Part shown: positions 49,093-62,119 of the stretch, one piece after another
Layout: each line of letters begins with the position of its first letter
How positions within the stretch are numbered: the first letter of the stretch is position 1
From: Trichostrongylus colubriformis
Taxonomy: Eukaryota; Nematoda; Chromadorea; Rhabditida; Trichostrongylidae
DNA: 64,000 nucleotides
NCBI GenBank assembly: GCA_963978905.1
Contig: OZ022256.1
Span: 51,446,001 to 51,510,000, forward strand
Reading direction: 5' to 3'
Notes under the pieces: generated by a model
The model's input: only the letters and a program-made list of their open reading frames with translations
Database searches by the model: none
Told to the model about the DNA's origin: nothing
Made by a program: the position numbers and the translations under genes

Positions 49093-49337
49093 CGCATCCT
49101 CTTCATCTTCTCGCACCCTTTCCCTTCACACCTGAGGGATGTTCCATGGTCTGTAGGAAATTTTCACTGTAGAACTCCTTTATTCTCAGTGTTTCTAACA
49201 GATGTTTTCCGCCTTTTCTACATCGACCACTCACTGAGCAGCCCTCCCCTCATATTTTGGCGCACACGTACACCTAGGTGATCGTGGTGGAGCTTTCAAT
49301 TGAGTAAATGCTGTGTGAAGTGAGTGACTTACGAAAA

Positions 49338-50100
49338 GATGTTGCACTGGTATCCCAGACAGTTTCCACAACACCCCGTCCGCCTTGACTCCGAGGTGGG
49401 GACTCATCCATACAGAACACATCAAGGCACCGAACATCACTTCGAGATAAGCTGCACTCTGAACCAGAATGCATTAGATTGCAAAAACATTTTTGGGTTA
49501 GAATCTGGCTAAATTTCGAAACGGAGTCGAAATCGCGCCTTATCCCGTCCGGGATAACATCCATACCGAGATAAAAAGCCCTCTACATACCTGGGGTAGG
49601 GTAGTGCTACTCACGGTTCACTTGTACAATTCACTGTGAATGTTGAGTACACACTAAATAATCCCTGTGACTGAAAAGAGGGATGAATGGAGCATCCAAA
49701 AAACAACCTGCACGTTAGGCCATCTTTAACTTTGCGATACTGTGGCAGCGTGCGATCTGATAGACGATATGGGACACAGATTGCGGCCTGCCTCGCCTGC
49801 CGGCGCCGATGTCGCATTGCATGAACGCGGCTTAATATTTGGAGCTACGTATGAACGTCAATCACTAATATGTAAAAAAAGGAGACATTTGATCAAGATT
49901 CGCCATTGTATTTGAAATAACAGGGAATTTTGACATAATAATTTGCTTCATCTTGGCAGGAATAGGTACTGATATCTCATTTATTCCTGGGCCACTTTCT
50001 TTCCTGCTGCTGCCAATAGTTCATGAAGAAGGAATTTTCTTTGCTCACCTGAATATTGAGTAACAAATATACGTACGGCTTCATCTGTGGGGTAGATACA
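49338..50100. repeat. Paralogous segment B, copy 1
   Basis: Matches 52795-53730 in the same orientation, e.g. attgcaaaaacatttttggg and ggccatctttaactttgcga. Its middle ends (about 49826) with a gcatgaacgcggctta MITE-like terminus. On the minus strand at 49981-50084 a possible terminal exon follows a good acceptor (taccccacag) and reads AVRIFVTQYSGEQRKFLLHE to a stop; copy 2 has lost that frame. Confidence 0.65.
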
Positions 50101-50539
50101 TAGAATATTAAATATAGAGAGTAAATAAAGGCTATCGTGGTTAACAAAGCGAGCATGTAGTAGTAGGTTTCCTCCTAAACAGGCTACGTTATACTGCACC
50201 GAGGTGTTTCAAGCAAAGCACTTACGCTGAAATACATTTCAGTTGTTTATGAGGATGTCAGCAAATGTTTCGTGAATTGCCAACTCTTCTGAAAAAGCAT
50301 TACAGCAAGTTTGCAGCAGTGATAATACCGTTTGCTTCGCGACCGAAATGTAGCACTTGCTTTTCATGCAGAATACGCGTTAAGCGACAATACCTCTTTG
50401 TTACGAGGTATAAACGCGGTTTCGGGTGAATGAATCACTAAACGGAATCACTAGCACTGAGGCATGTGTGCTCATCTGTTACCTTAATATATAATATCGG
50501 TTATGATGTCCAATTCATATCTCTTCTGCTATATATAAA

Positions 50540-50970
50540 ACGTTTCATTTGTCTGTACGTCCGTCCGTCCGTCTCCACGAAGTTACGTAATATATGAAAA
50601 ACGACCTGTGGAGATGGGGACAAGTTTGAGATGGGTAGAGCATGGAGCAAATGTGAAAAACACACGTGCCAAGATGGGGTCCACCCACGATGGGAAGAGC
50701 GTGCTGTGGAATGTTCCGTTTTCCGTCAAAAATTGCAAATCGTATTCGCCAATATGACCCAAATGTGGGGAAAAGGTGGATTAAGATCAGCCATGAGTTT
50801 TTCAAAGTCAAGAAAGACGCCTGGGCAAAGTGGGCGGGGCGCACCCTGAGCTGGGGTCCATACAACAAAAATTCAAAATTGGGTTCCAACGCAGCGTTGA
50901 GACTGAGAAAAAAGCCAGAAATGAAAGACAGAAATGACTCATCCTCAAGTTATCACAAACATATTTAAAT
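50540..50970. repeat. Probable dispersed repeat with gtccgtccgtccgtct motif
   Basis: The motif tgtctgtacgtccgtccgtc followed by tccacgaagttacg is an imperfect counterpart of ttcgtgacagacagacagcc at 59855, on the opposite strand. Overlapping frames on both strands of about 100 codons suggest non-coding repeat. 50970-52790 otherwise shows nothing I can name. Confidence 0.35.
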
Positions 50971-52794
50971 GATAGAAAATTCGCCTCCAATGTGCGGGGA
51001 GTGATGTGGTAATGGTACCGAGTGAATTTATAAAAAAGGCAATTCCGATCGACCCACTGACGCCCATGATGTTACGCGCACAGTAGTGTGTGCCATCCAA
51101 CTGAGATATAAGGCTCCTGAGACATCAAGAATCAAGAGTAATAAAAAATGTTGTGGTCAGACATAATTTTGCTCGAATGAACTTTATCTATTTCTGTGCG
51201 AATAGCAAATATAATAGATAATAATCCATTTTTCGAAGCCGCTGACTAGTAATGTAATTGGTTTCTCATGGACGAATAACACAAAAGAATCACCGCAACG
51301 GCGTTGAACTCGAACATATGTTGTTTTTTCGTGCTTCTCTTTACGCTACTTTAGATTCGACTATTTGTTTGAAGCTGATATAGTAATGGCTGAAAATGGG
51401 GCAAAAATGAGAGGATTTTTATTTAATTATCTATAACAGGGCGACTACAAAGAATAGTTCTCTAAGCCTTTGAAAAAAGGGCCTAATCTCCTGTGAAATT
51501 TTGTTATTCGATAGGCACTATGTACAGAGACAATTATCCAATGTTCTCGTCCCAAGGATTGTCTTTAGCCAAGGTGCTAGTTTTTCGCTTCAGTCCAACG
51601 CTTTCTCGGTAGGCCGCAATTAATTGGCATCGAAGTTCTCTAGGTCTCATTGTGTGAAGCGCCATGTAAACGGACGACTAAGAAAGAAACACGCACAAGC
51701 TGCTTTTTAAACCATACGTAAGAAAACTTTATCGAATCATGAAGTGAGCTATGGTTGCCGATGTAGGGGACGTCAAATTTGTTAGGTCAGTCCACTATTT
51801 GCGATTTTCGATCATAAGTGCTTGCTTACATAAAAGGACCGTCCACAAAATTCCACGATTATAACCTTTTTGCAATCACTTTATTGGATGTACAGTACAC
51901 GAAAAGGACTGAACTGAGAATTTTTCATGCCAAAGCAGAAGTCGAGGAATTGGAAGAGGAGTAACCTGTTTGAGTTCTGATGCATACGGACATCTAGGAA
52001 TTGTTGAGGGGCAATAAAAGGGTTATAAAGGTAAGTATAGGGATAATTCTGGCTGAATATGGCGCATAAAGCCATAGTTCAAGATCTGAAATCGGTACCC
52101 CTTTATGTCATTGACCCCTGCGGGTTCGCTTTATCATTGAAGGAGCTAATACAGTCGGCGAAGTCAGCAAGCCGGAATTGCAGAGTTGCTCCACCACAGT
52201 CACTCCGCCCTCGTTACCGGTCGTAGCAGATCGCACCCAAGCGAGATAACGAAAAGGAGCTTAAAACTGGTCTCTAAAGACAAGTCTTGCTACAGAGCAC
52301 CTCTTTGCGGGTCGCTCACATTTGAAAAAAAAGCGTGCTCGCAGTTCTAATTTACTTCATTACCCTTGAGGCTGTCTCTAAATATAATTGCGTGAATTAG
52401 GAAGTGCTCTTGGAGCATTAGGGAAAGGGGAAGTTGAAATGGCATGTGCACAACACATACAATTTGCAGTGAAATATCTAGAGCACAAGCAAAAACATTA
52501 ATTTGTAGTGAACAGGTAATAAACATATGGATATGTCTACAAAAAGTGGACTGACAAATTCCGTTGACGTCTGAAGTACGGTATCGCAAGTTGCGATGAA
52601 AGATGAATAAAAGTAAGGAAAAATAAGTGCAGTGGTCCTAAGCTAAGTAAATCCGCTAAATTTGTGCATGAACAAATGACAGATTTCGTAGGGCTTTGTG
52701 AGCTGACAGGTATTATGGTTTGTAGATTCGTGTAAGAGATCTATCAGAAATAAGTTTTATAAAGTTAATGAATATTTGTTGAAAAAAAGGATCC

Positions 52795-53730
52795 CCAACA
52801 ACGTTCTGGCATCCCAAACAGCTTCCACAACAGCTTGTCTGCCTTGGGTCCGATGTGGGCACTTATCCATACGGAATACATTATGGCACCAGACATCACT
52901 TAAAAATAAGCTGCAACCTGTTCCACAATGAAGTAGATTGCAAAAACATTTTTGGGTCATAAGCCGGCAAATTTTCGGTAAAGCTTCGAAATCGCGCTTT
53001 GTCCCGTCCGAAATCTGATCCAGATCGAGCTTAAAAAAGCCCTCTGCACACCTGAGGTAAGGACATGGGGCTCACTGGTCCACCAATGCTGAGTACACAC
53101 TAAAAATCCCTACGACTGAGAAAATGGATAAGTGGGGTATTTAAAAAACAACCTGCACGTGAGGCCATCTTTAACTTTGCGACACTGTGGCAGCGTGCGA
53201 TGATAGACGATATGGGACGCAGACTGCATCCTGCCTCATTTGCCGGCGCCGATGGCGCAACACATGAAAGCGGCCTAATCTTTGGAGCTATGAACGAACG
53301 TCGATCACTAACGTATTAAAAGGGAGACTTTCGATCGAGTTCTTTAAGACTGAAAGAGGGGACGAAAGGGTCATCCATCCTGGACGTTAGGCCATCCTCA
53401 TACTTTGCGACACGATGGCAGAGTGCAATCTAATAGACACAGAATACGATATGAGACATAGGGATTACACACTGTCTCTGCGTCTCCACATCTTTACGTC
53501 TATGAACGACGGTTAGTCTCTATCATGAAAGAATGGTTTTTTGATTGAAATCCCACTCTTGCCAGGGGTCCTATTGCAATCTTTCTGATTTTGCTTCCTT
53601 ACTGCTGTAAATACATGAGTATAGATTACTTGCCACTATTGATTACTGGATCACCTTGTTTCCTTCCGCCAACAGTTTCAAGAAGAAGGGAGTTACCGTG
53701 GGTTACCTGAATACTGAGCAAAAAATTCAT
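52795..53730. repeat. Paralogous segment B, copy 2
   Basis: Counterpart of 49338-50100, with an extra partial repeat of its own middle near 53340-53520. Similarity stops at 53730, exactly where a mariner terminal repeat starts. Confidence 0.65.
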
Positions 53731-54685
53731 TAGGTCACGGCAAAAATACCTGTTTTCGCACCTGCTGTGTTCGGCACATTTTTCAAGCTAGCGCACACAT
53801 TTTTTCCCCTTATTTGCCACCATTTCTTCTACGATTTTGGGTCACCCGCGATGATGTTGTCAGGACGCGAAGTCCGACTCATCATGATTCACGCGTACAA
53901 ACTCGGCCGTAATACTGCGGAAGCAGCTGGGAATATCACAAACGAATGAGACCAAGGTCCTACGAATGAGTGCACCACGCGTGGTTTGACAAGATTCGAG
54001 ATGGTGACTTTAACCTGGAAGATCAGTGGGGACGCGGTCGGCCATCGGATGTTATAGACGACGAAACGAAGGCACAGATAGAAGCCAACCCATGATCATC
54101 CACAAAGGAAATCGCTAAAGAGCTGGAAGTTGACTTTTGAACTGTAGCACGTCATTTGGAGAAAATTGATGAGTAAAAAACTTGAAAAGTGGCTCCCGCG
54201 CGAGCTGACTGAGCACCAGCAACCTCGTCGTCTCAAAGTCTGTTCGTCTCATCTTCCGCGTAACAAAAACGATCCTTTTTTGCAAAGCACTGTGATATGT
54301 GACGAGAAATGGATTCTATACGACAATATAAGACGGTCTGGACAGTAGTTGGATCACGACGAAGCTCTCAAACATTTTCTAAAGCCGGAGTTACACCAAA
54401 AAAGATCATGGTGACTGTTTGGTGGTCTGCAGCCGGTTTCATCCACCACAGCATCTGGCTCCAGGAGAAACCATAAGCGGAGAAGTACTGTAAGAAAATC
54501 GAAAAAATGCACCGAAAATTGCATCATATTCAGCAGGCATTAATCAACAGAAAGATTACGACTTTGCGGCGTCGCACTTCTGCACGCGATACTACGACCC
54601 TACGATTGCACAATGCCGCAACTTCGCGAGCGAAAGTGCGACCCCGCAAAATCGCAAAATCGCAAAGTCTGTAGGCGACCTAACT
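53731..54685 (+). pseudogene. Decayed mariner transposase
   Basis: The left end TTAGGTCACGGCAAAAATAC is followed by a broken mariner transposase. Recognisable parts are the N-terminal helix-turn-helix (SGREVRLIMIHAYKLGRNTA), the HELTENQ-like linker (RELTEHQQPRRLKVCSSHL), the first catalytic motif (VICDEKWILYDN) and WWSAAGFIHHSIW. Several stops and frame breaks occur before 54166 and after 54348. The similarity stops near 54545, before the second catalytic Asp. A possible right end, gacctaa, is at 54678. The copy is inactive and differs from the mariner at 21620. Confidence 0.8.
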
Positions 54686-55434
54686 GTGCTAAATTGTATT
54701 GTATCGCGTGAAGAACTTTCAACCGCTCAATTTCAAGTAAATAGGTTCAATCTCATAGTCACAGAAAGTAACGTGTGAGCTCACTCCATCGAATGCATAC
54801 TATAGTGGGTAAATGATAATGCTGAGATCTATGATGTGAAGGCGACATGGTTTTCTGCAAGTCAAGGACGTGACATGTGGGGGTGTGTACCCTCAAGTCA
54901 GCACTTTGCACTGCAACGCAATCGGTGGGCGCCTCTGCCTCGCACGTATCGCGCCGCGTTACGAACCGTGTTGTGAAGGCGTGCATTCATTGTTCCTAAT
55001 CACAGTTAACAACAAAATTATAGCAGGTATAGCCTTGCACATGAATGTGCAGCGGACATCTTGCGAGCAGCCGTTAATAAGAATTCGGAAAATACCCTAT
55101 GAACACAGTATGTGGTTATGGAAGCCGCTTGCAACTCTAATCCACAAACTAAATAAATCCAAGTTCAGGAATAATACAGGAAGAATAGTTATTGTACGAA
55201 AAAATGTGCCAAAGCTTTTACATGTGAACAGATTTGAGAACATCAAATCAGATCTTTGTTGATGTCACAGTCTGTTGTGCTTCTGGTATTGGTTCCACTC
55301 GTGGCCATATTTTACGAAACCCGTGATCTTTATGAAGTGTTCTCTGTAGACTGTTTTAGTGGATTTTCAAGCCCATATATGGTGTGAGCGACATATTTTA
55401 CGTACATGCATATGCATACGTATACAGGGGGTGC

Positions 55435-56127
55435 CGAAGAAAGTGATTTTGCTCATGGCTCACATCGTCAAGCATTTTTCCTCAAAACATGAGGAGACGA
55501 AAGAGATAAAAAATTATGGGGCAAAATATCCCCGAAATGTTCCTCTAAAATAGGAGAAAGATGTTTCTCACCACTTTCACCCTCATTAAAATATGAGGTC
55601 TTAAGTCGGCGCAATACGGCTTCGGAGCATCTACGGTATCAAGGGCCGTTTGAAACAGCGGAGCAGATTCCGTGGTATGTCTTTGTGAGAAGCTTTCTAG
55701 GGAATGATCCTTCGGAAGTCACAGAGCCCTTGCTGCCCGGACAACACTGCTATGATCAAAGTGTCATTTTTCATGCCTCAAACTTGCCTCTGAAGTGGTT
55801 TTAGTGGTAACGGTACGTTCTGTTTCTTGGAAACGGAAGGTGTTGGGAACCTGAGAAAACGACTTGTATAAGAACACCACCCAATATGAATCTTCTTGGG
55901 TGCCCAGAGGAAACGGACCTTAGCAAGGTTGTGAACGATTCTGCCAAAAGCATCTTGTTCACTCGGAGCAAGCTCCCACTCCTGAGAAGGCTACTACGGA
56001 GTATAGAGATAGAGTGAGGTCTGCTCTTAACTCCAGTGATGGAAATACCTCGTCAGAATTTGCCGAAGCTCGACTGAACTAGGATGGATGATGAGGGAGA
56101 AAAAATTACTTTTTTCGGCACCCCCTG
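55435..56127. mobile_element. Nonautonomous Tc1/mariner-type element, copy 2
   Basis: Begins CAGGGGGTGCCGAAGAAAGT and ends TTTTTTCGGCACCCCCTG, flanked by TA. It parallels 13079-13804 throughout, with several small deletions. Its right end abuts paralogous segment A, copy 2. Confidence 0.75.
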
Positions 56128-56156
56128 TATTTATTTGGGTCGTTCTCAATAGTGAA

Positions 56157-57447
56157 CTGATCCTGTTGTTATTTTTATACCACACGCCCCTCACATTTTT
56201 AGATCGCTGCTTCATTACGATCATTGCTACTGTACCATTGAACGACTCTGACGCAAGCATCAAGCAGCCCACAAAGATAAAGCTAAAATAGTGTTCTTAA
56301 AAATGCAATGGCATGCTTTACCATTTATCCTGCTGACCTGAGGATAGAACTTTATCGATCATTCACAGAATTCCTTTTAATTGAAAAAAGTACAAGATTG
56401 AGCGTAATTTTCTATGGATTAGGGAAAGAATTACTGTGAGAAGACGTCCACGAAGAAGATCCTCCATAAAAGCCAAACGAGCACTGAGATAGGAATGTAG
56501 TCGGTCAATGTAGTAGTAATTGTCTGGGAAAATTATGTACTAGTCATGCAGAGTATAGCACTAGTTTTGATACTACACTTTATACCATAAAAATGGAAGA
56601 ACCCACGGAATATTGTTGAAAAACGTGCTTTTGCCTTTACCTAAAAGTATGGCGTTTCAGAAATCTATTTTTATGTAATGCGGTTGCGTCATGCCGTGCT
56701 GACTATTTCTCTACCTTTACAGGTATTCAAAGAAATTGAAATTGAACTCAGTTACCGGAAGTTCTTTGCGAAAGCAGAGAGATTACCATATTTCACACAC
56801 AAGTTGATTTCAGATATTTTTGTTGCCACCTAATCCGCCCTAGTGGAATTGAGAGCCAGGATAGAATTAATCATCAATTAAGGTCGTGTGCGTGGTGCAT
56901 TGTAGGATTGTAGTTCACATTATCTGAGCTGCAACACATTTCACCGATTGCTGAGCACTTTCATCCTTTCATCCTGCGAGACGTGAAATGCGCGGTTTTT
57001 GAGAAACGCCAGTGCCGCAGTGCAGCCACACGGTCAGTAACCTATATACTCGCTGGGCACCAGACAGGGTCATTCAAGGGTGGTAGAAGCCTCGTTGGGG
57101 TTCTATTTTTGGTTTCAAGGAGATCATATTTCGACATTCGCCTGAGAGGGTCCTCAACACTAGGCACTACAGAAAAGACCGGAGAGCCGCTATCCAGTAA
57201 AAATCGTCAATCGATGATCGAACTTAGTACTAGATAGTGATGATATGATGACTGAGGACTTTTTTGGGGAGACGGCTTGAGTATAGTCACAGACACTTTT
57301 TTGGGTACACGCCAACCGCAAGCGTACGTGGATCGTATTTTGCAAATGTTCTTCGACGCCAGGCTTGACTCTGGTAATCGGAGCGGCCTATGCCTCTTTG
57401 AGTACTTTTATTGGAATCACTACTAGACAACACATCTTGATAATGCT
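56157..57447 (+). repeat. Paralogous segment A, copy 2 (pseudogene-like)
   Basis: Counterpart of 44951-46425. Shared landmarks are ttatttttataccacacgcc-type text, gtactgaccattgaacgact-type text and aggaatgtagtcggtcaatg. The hydrophobic 3' peptide here continues TFIGITT before a stop. Confidence 0.65.
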
Positions 57448-57959
57448 GGAGTGATACCAATCAATAACATAGTTGAATATCAGCTCTAAGCGGACATGAC
57501 GCAGTTTTCCGCGCCAGTCCGCATATATTTATGGTGACTCATCTGCATGCTTTTGAGAGGAGGAGCGCCCTCAAGCTTCTGCGGGGGCGTCGGTCTTGGA
57601 GGGTTTCGAGGGCGCTCCTCTCGGGCACCCGTCACTATCTCTTATTCTCTTTATGTACTACTTGCCTTGTGCTGTGCTATGATGCCCACATATGCCGGCC
57701 TTATAGGAGGCAACTCTAGGCTCGCCGCTTACGCGGCGAGCCGATTTTCGCGGGTGTTGGGGCATATCTACCCCTGAGCAAAGCCGGCACAGTTCTACTA
57801 TCACTTGTTCATTAATAGGGGTTCTTCACGGCTCTGCTGTGTTTGCACCTAAGGGTAAGATGTGATGTAAGAAGAAGAGTCGGTATTGGTATGTGATGCT
57901 TTTACTTGTATGTAATACATACCTTTGTTCTTTATATTTTGACTTTAACTGCTTTAACC

Positions 57960-59830
57960 ACGTGCTTACCATAGCCTGTCTGCCCCTCATCGAAGTTGCC
58001 ACAATTCTACTACCACATGTTCTCTATGTTTTGACTCGCTTTAATAATAATGTTAGTATCATTAGTATTTTGCTGAAATGTAATCAGACGATTCACCTCT
58101 TTATCACGCAACACTGTCTATGTACTCCTCCGCGTTGCTTCGCCTATGTCAGCTATACCTATCCCTCCTTAAACCTAGTTTTTAGCCAATGGTTGAACGG
58201 AGTTATGAATTTTTGTCCGAAGCTCCGCCTGTTCGTATTACGCTCCTCCCACCACATTTAAGGTTCCATGGAATAGTGCTGCCGACCTTATCCTAAACTC
58301 CCCCCACAGTGAGCGGGGTTCTTTATTTAGCGGGCGGTTACCATAGCCTATCTGCCCCTCATCGAAGTTGCCACAATTCTACTACCACATGTTCTCTATG
58401 TTTTGACTCCCTTAATAATAATGTTAGTATCATTAGTATTTTGCTGAAATGTAATCAGACGATTCACCTCTTTATCACGCAACACTGTCTATGTACTCCT
58501 CCTCGTTCCTTCGCCCATGTCAGCTATACCTATCCCTCCTTGAACCCAGTTTTTAGCCAATGGTTGAACGGAGTTATGAATTTTTGTCCGAGCCATTTTG
58601 GAACTGAATCAAATTGTTTTCAACAGTTTATCAAATTTTCAGCAACGCCCCGCTCACTGTGGGCGGAGCGTAATATTGTCTATGTGTGCCAGGGATTTCC
58701 TCGCTCATGCTCTACATACCCCTCTTGAGCGGAGTTTTTGGGACATGCTCGAACGAAACCATTTTGTTCAGGCTCCACCTATTTGATTTACGCTCCGCCC
58801 ACCGCACTTGCAGGTTTCGCAGAATCTGTTCCCCTACTTGTCCCAACTTCTGCCTACATCATTTTGGAACTGAAGTAGACTTCTCTCAGCCGACTATCAA
58901 ATTTTCAGTGCATGCCCCGCCCATTGTGGGCAGGGCGTAACATCTTCCACGTACTCCCCCTTATTTCTTCGTCCATGCTCTTACCCCTCCTTAAACGAAG
59001 TATTTAGGTCATGCTGGAACGCAGTTATGACATTTGTTTTCAGCTCCGTCTATTCAAACTACGCTCCGTCCATCGCTTTTATAGGCTTCATAAAACCGCG
59101 TTATCAACTTTATCTAAACTTCGCCCCATGTCTGGGTCATTTTGAAACTGAATTAACTTGTTTTCAGCTGATTGCCGAGTTTTCAACGCACGCCCCGCCC
59201 ATTGTGGGCGGAGCGTAACATCTTCTATGTGCGCTCCTTATTTCTTCGTTTATGCTGTATCTGTCCCCTTTTGCACGAAGTTTATAAGGCATGCTGGAAC
59301 GGAGCTATGAATTTTTGTCCTAAGCTCCGCCTACCTAAAATACGCTCCGCCTACCACACATAGAATTGTGCCGCCGACCTTATCCGAATTTCTTCCCACG
59401 TCTGGGCCATTTTGAAACTGAATTAACTTGTTTTCAGCTGATTGCCGAGTTTTCAACGCACGCCCCGCCCATTGTGGGCGGAGCGTAACATCTTCTATGT
59501 GCGCTCCTTATTTCTTCGTTTATGCTGTATCTGTCCCCTTTTGCACGAAGTTTCTAAGGCATGCTGGAACGGAGCTATGAATTTTTGTCCTAAGCTCCGC
59601 CTACCCAAAATACGCTCCGCCTACCACACATAGAATTGTGCCGCCGACCTTATCCGAATTTCTTCCCACGTCTGGGCCATTTTGAAACTGAATTAGATCG
59701 TTTTCAGCTGATTTTCTGATTTTCAGCACGCGCCACGCCCACTGTGGGCAGGGCATGGCATTGTCTATGTGCGCCCCTTATTTCTTCGCGCATGCTCTAC
59801 CTCTCCCATACTTGGTTCGACCTATATAAG
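57960..59830. repeat. Tandem array, about 270- to 370-bp units with GC palindromes
   Basis: Two long units (about 372-bp spacing, from taccatagcctgtctgcccc at 57967 and 58339) lead into shorter units of about 266-276 bp. Each short unit has a GC hairpin like cgcccattgtgggcgg, at about 58653, 58920, 59197, 59467 and 59735. Two adjacent units at 59163-59432 and 59433-59702 are almost identical. The frames found here repeat with the units and need not be coding. A ttcgtgacagacagac terminus follows at 59855. This is satellite-like DNA or the expanded interior of an element. Confidence 0.85.
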
Positions 59831-60335
59831 TTGCCCTTCAGATAGTTCTGAATTTCGTGACAGACAGACAGCCAGACAGACTAAGTCGATTATATACTCT
59901 GATAAAAGTCCAGCATGTTTGCAGTAGTGCTGGACCCCTAAATTCAAATGCCGGATATGACAGTACAGCTGCTAAACCCCGCCCTAGCTCTGTGATTGGT
60001 CGGCTGATTTCTGTGATTGGCTGACTCCACCCTTGGGCGGAGCGAGGGCGGGGTCGCAGTACTACGGGTCCACTGCTGACTTTGCGGAGGTACTGAAGTG
60101 TGCTGTCAAAAGGCGGTGCTTATAATCGTCGACCAATCACGAGCGAGCTGCTCGTCTCTGATTGGTCAGACACGCCCAACGGCTCTGTTACAGCTAAGGT
60201 TACTAACGACATGTGCTGCCAAATAAGGAGGATTGTAGCGGGGGCAGGTATGTTGCTGGCGATCGTGGCGGGACCAGTGAGGGTCCTCTAGCGATTTTCA
60301 CAGTTCGACGGTAAATTGGCGCGAACAATTAATTT

Positions 60336-60545
60336 GCTGTGACGTCACAACTTGCGCGACTACTGCTCAATGCTGTGCGCCGCGGCTCGGCCAGCGATGA
60401 AAGTTGGGTCCCGCCAGGATTTTTACAGAATGTCGTGCACTTTTACAAACTTGTGACGTCACAACTAGCGCGACTACTGCTCTCTGCTGCCCGCCGCGGC
60501 TTAGCCGGCCATTGTTGTGGATTATATTTGGGTCCCGCCAGGATT
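60336..60545. repeat. Diverged tandem duplication, 117-bp period
   Basis: tgtgacgtcacaacttgcgc at 60340 and tgtgacgtcacaactagcgc at 60457 begin two units that both end tgggtcccgccaggattt. Each unit starts with tgacgtca, a CRE-like palindrome. Confidence 0.75.
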
Positions 60546-62119
60546 TGCACTTTCATTTTGCCACGTGGCATCGATCGGAATAAGGAGATGAACTTTTCGT
60601 TTCTGTTTTTTTTGAGTGTTTCGCTTTAACTGACCCAAACTGGGTTTTGTTTGTGATTTTTTTGTGTTTCGCTCCCAAACTGAGCTCAGCGCTGATGTAG
60701 TTGAGGGGAGGGGGGGGGGGGAGGAGGAAATCTACAACACGAAAAAAGCAATGCGAGTTTTCTGAAGTGGACTATAGACCTTAATGCGACCGTTTCAATC
60801 TATCGTTGCGAGGAAACAAGTCGCAAGTCGCACTGTTTTTTGGCTTCTTTATGTTGCATTCGGCAGTTAGTGTTATATGGTGTTGTTTGTGTGATATGGT
60901 GTTGTTGTTTCGGATATGTGCTTCTTTACTATTGCTACAGGATGTTCATTATATGTCGTCATGGACTGTAATTCTGCCTGATATGGTGTTGTTGTTTCGG
61001 ATAAATGCTTCTTTTACTCATGGTACAGGAAGCATGTATGGGTTAGATAATTTATAGATGTAAACCTTATTATGTTGTCGCTACCAGAGTGCCTCGGGTC
61101 AGTGAAACAATATCCTTATGCAAGAAGGGGTTTGTTGCGTGAAAGTGGTAGTTCACTCGCCCAGGGTTCCTTCCCCTTCTTCCGCTTCCTAGACTTAGGC
61201 TAAGAGTCACATCTCCTGGCTTGAGTAGCTTTTTCTATATTACAGAGGATGGAACAGTTTTTCTTTCAAATCACATGTAAATTCCCTCTGTGTGTGTGAC
61301 GTGAGAAATTGCTTTCCTGCTAATGTAGTTGGAGGGACTCATTTTCGTGTTGTCGTTCCACACTTGGCCCCTCCACAGTTATCAGTTCCAGTTCGTACAC
61401 TTTGATGTATCCCTTCATCTAAGCAAGCACAGTTGATGAATGTGAAGTTCTGGTTTTTTTTTGGCTCTTTCTTCCAACTAAGGCCTAGGTAAATATAGCG
61501 CTGACGACCGAGCAGCGTTCCCCATGCCAACAACCCATGACCAATGTTTGTCTATAAGAATGTCAAATAACACCGCTTGAATCTTTGGTGTCGAAAAGTG
61601 ATGTTCTTGGTGCATCTGTTCCCTTCACCGTTGTCGCTTTTCGGGAGCGAGTTAATCATTCACTTTGCTTATCCTGCACTCGGGAGGCTTATCCTGCACT
61701 CGGGAGGGAAGGGGAGGTCATGTAGAATCGTCATTTTTATAGAAAGCATCTCTCAACCTTTCTCCTGCTACAAATGGAAATTTGTTAAGGGCAAGAGTCG
61801 AAGGGGAACTACATACCATCACTACTTTTTTTTACAGCGCCTCTCACTGCGAGCCTCTGTCTCTCTAGAATCCAGAATCTTTCACTAATGAAATGTCCCG
61901 TATCACTATGGTGTTTTTGAAATGAGCACTCCATCTGTCCTTATTACGTTGCTGTTTAATGTCTGCACCTGCACTGGAAGATGAGCAGAAATTATCAAAA
62001 TTTTGTTGTGTTTTGAGAAATCGTTCGGCTAAAACCTCGTTCATAAAATCGCTTCGAAAGAATCTGAAGATTGTTTTGGTGCCCATAAAACATGATGATA
62101 CGGACGAATTGATTGCAGC

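Noticed and set aside
50545..50968. Overlapping frames of 100 and 114 codons on opposite strands
   Set aside because: Mutually antisense with no motif, inside a probable repeat.
54870..55262. 130-codon plus-strand frame
   Set aside because: Composition shifts halfway and no motif or exon context is seen; likely chance in mixed repeat sequence.
57893..58728. 122- and 139-codon frames in the tandem array
   Set aside because: They repeat because the DNA unit repeats; stop positions shift between units.
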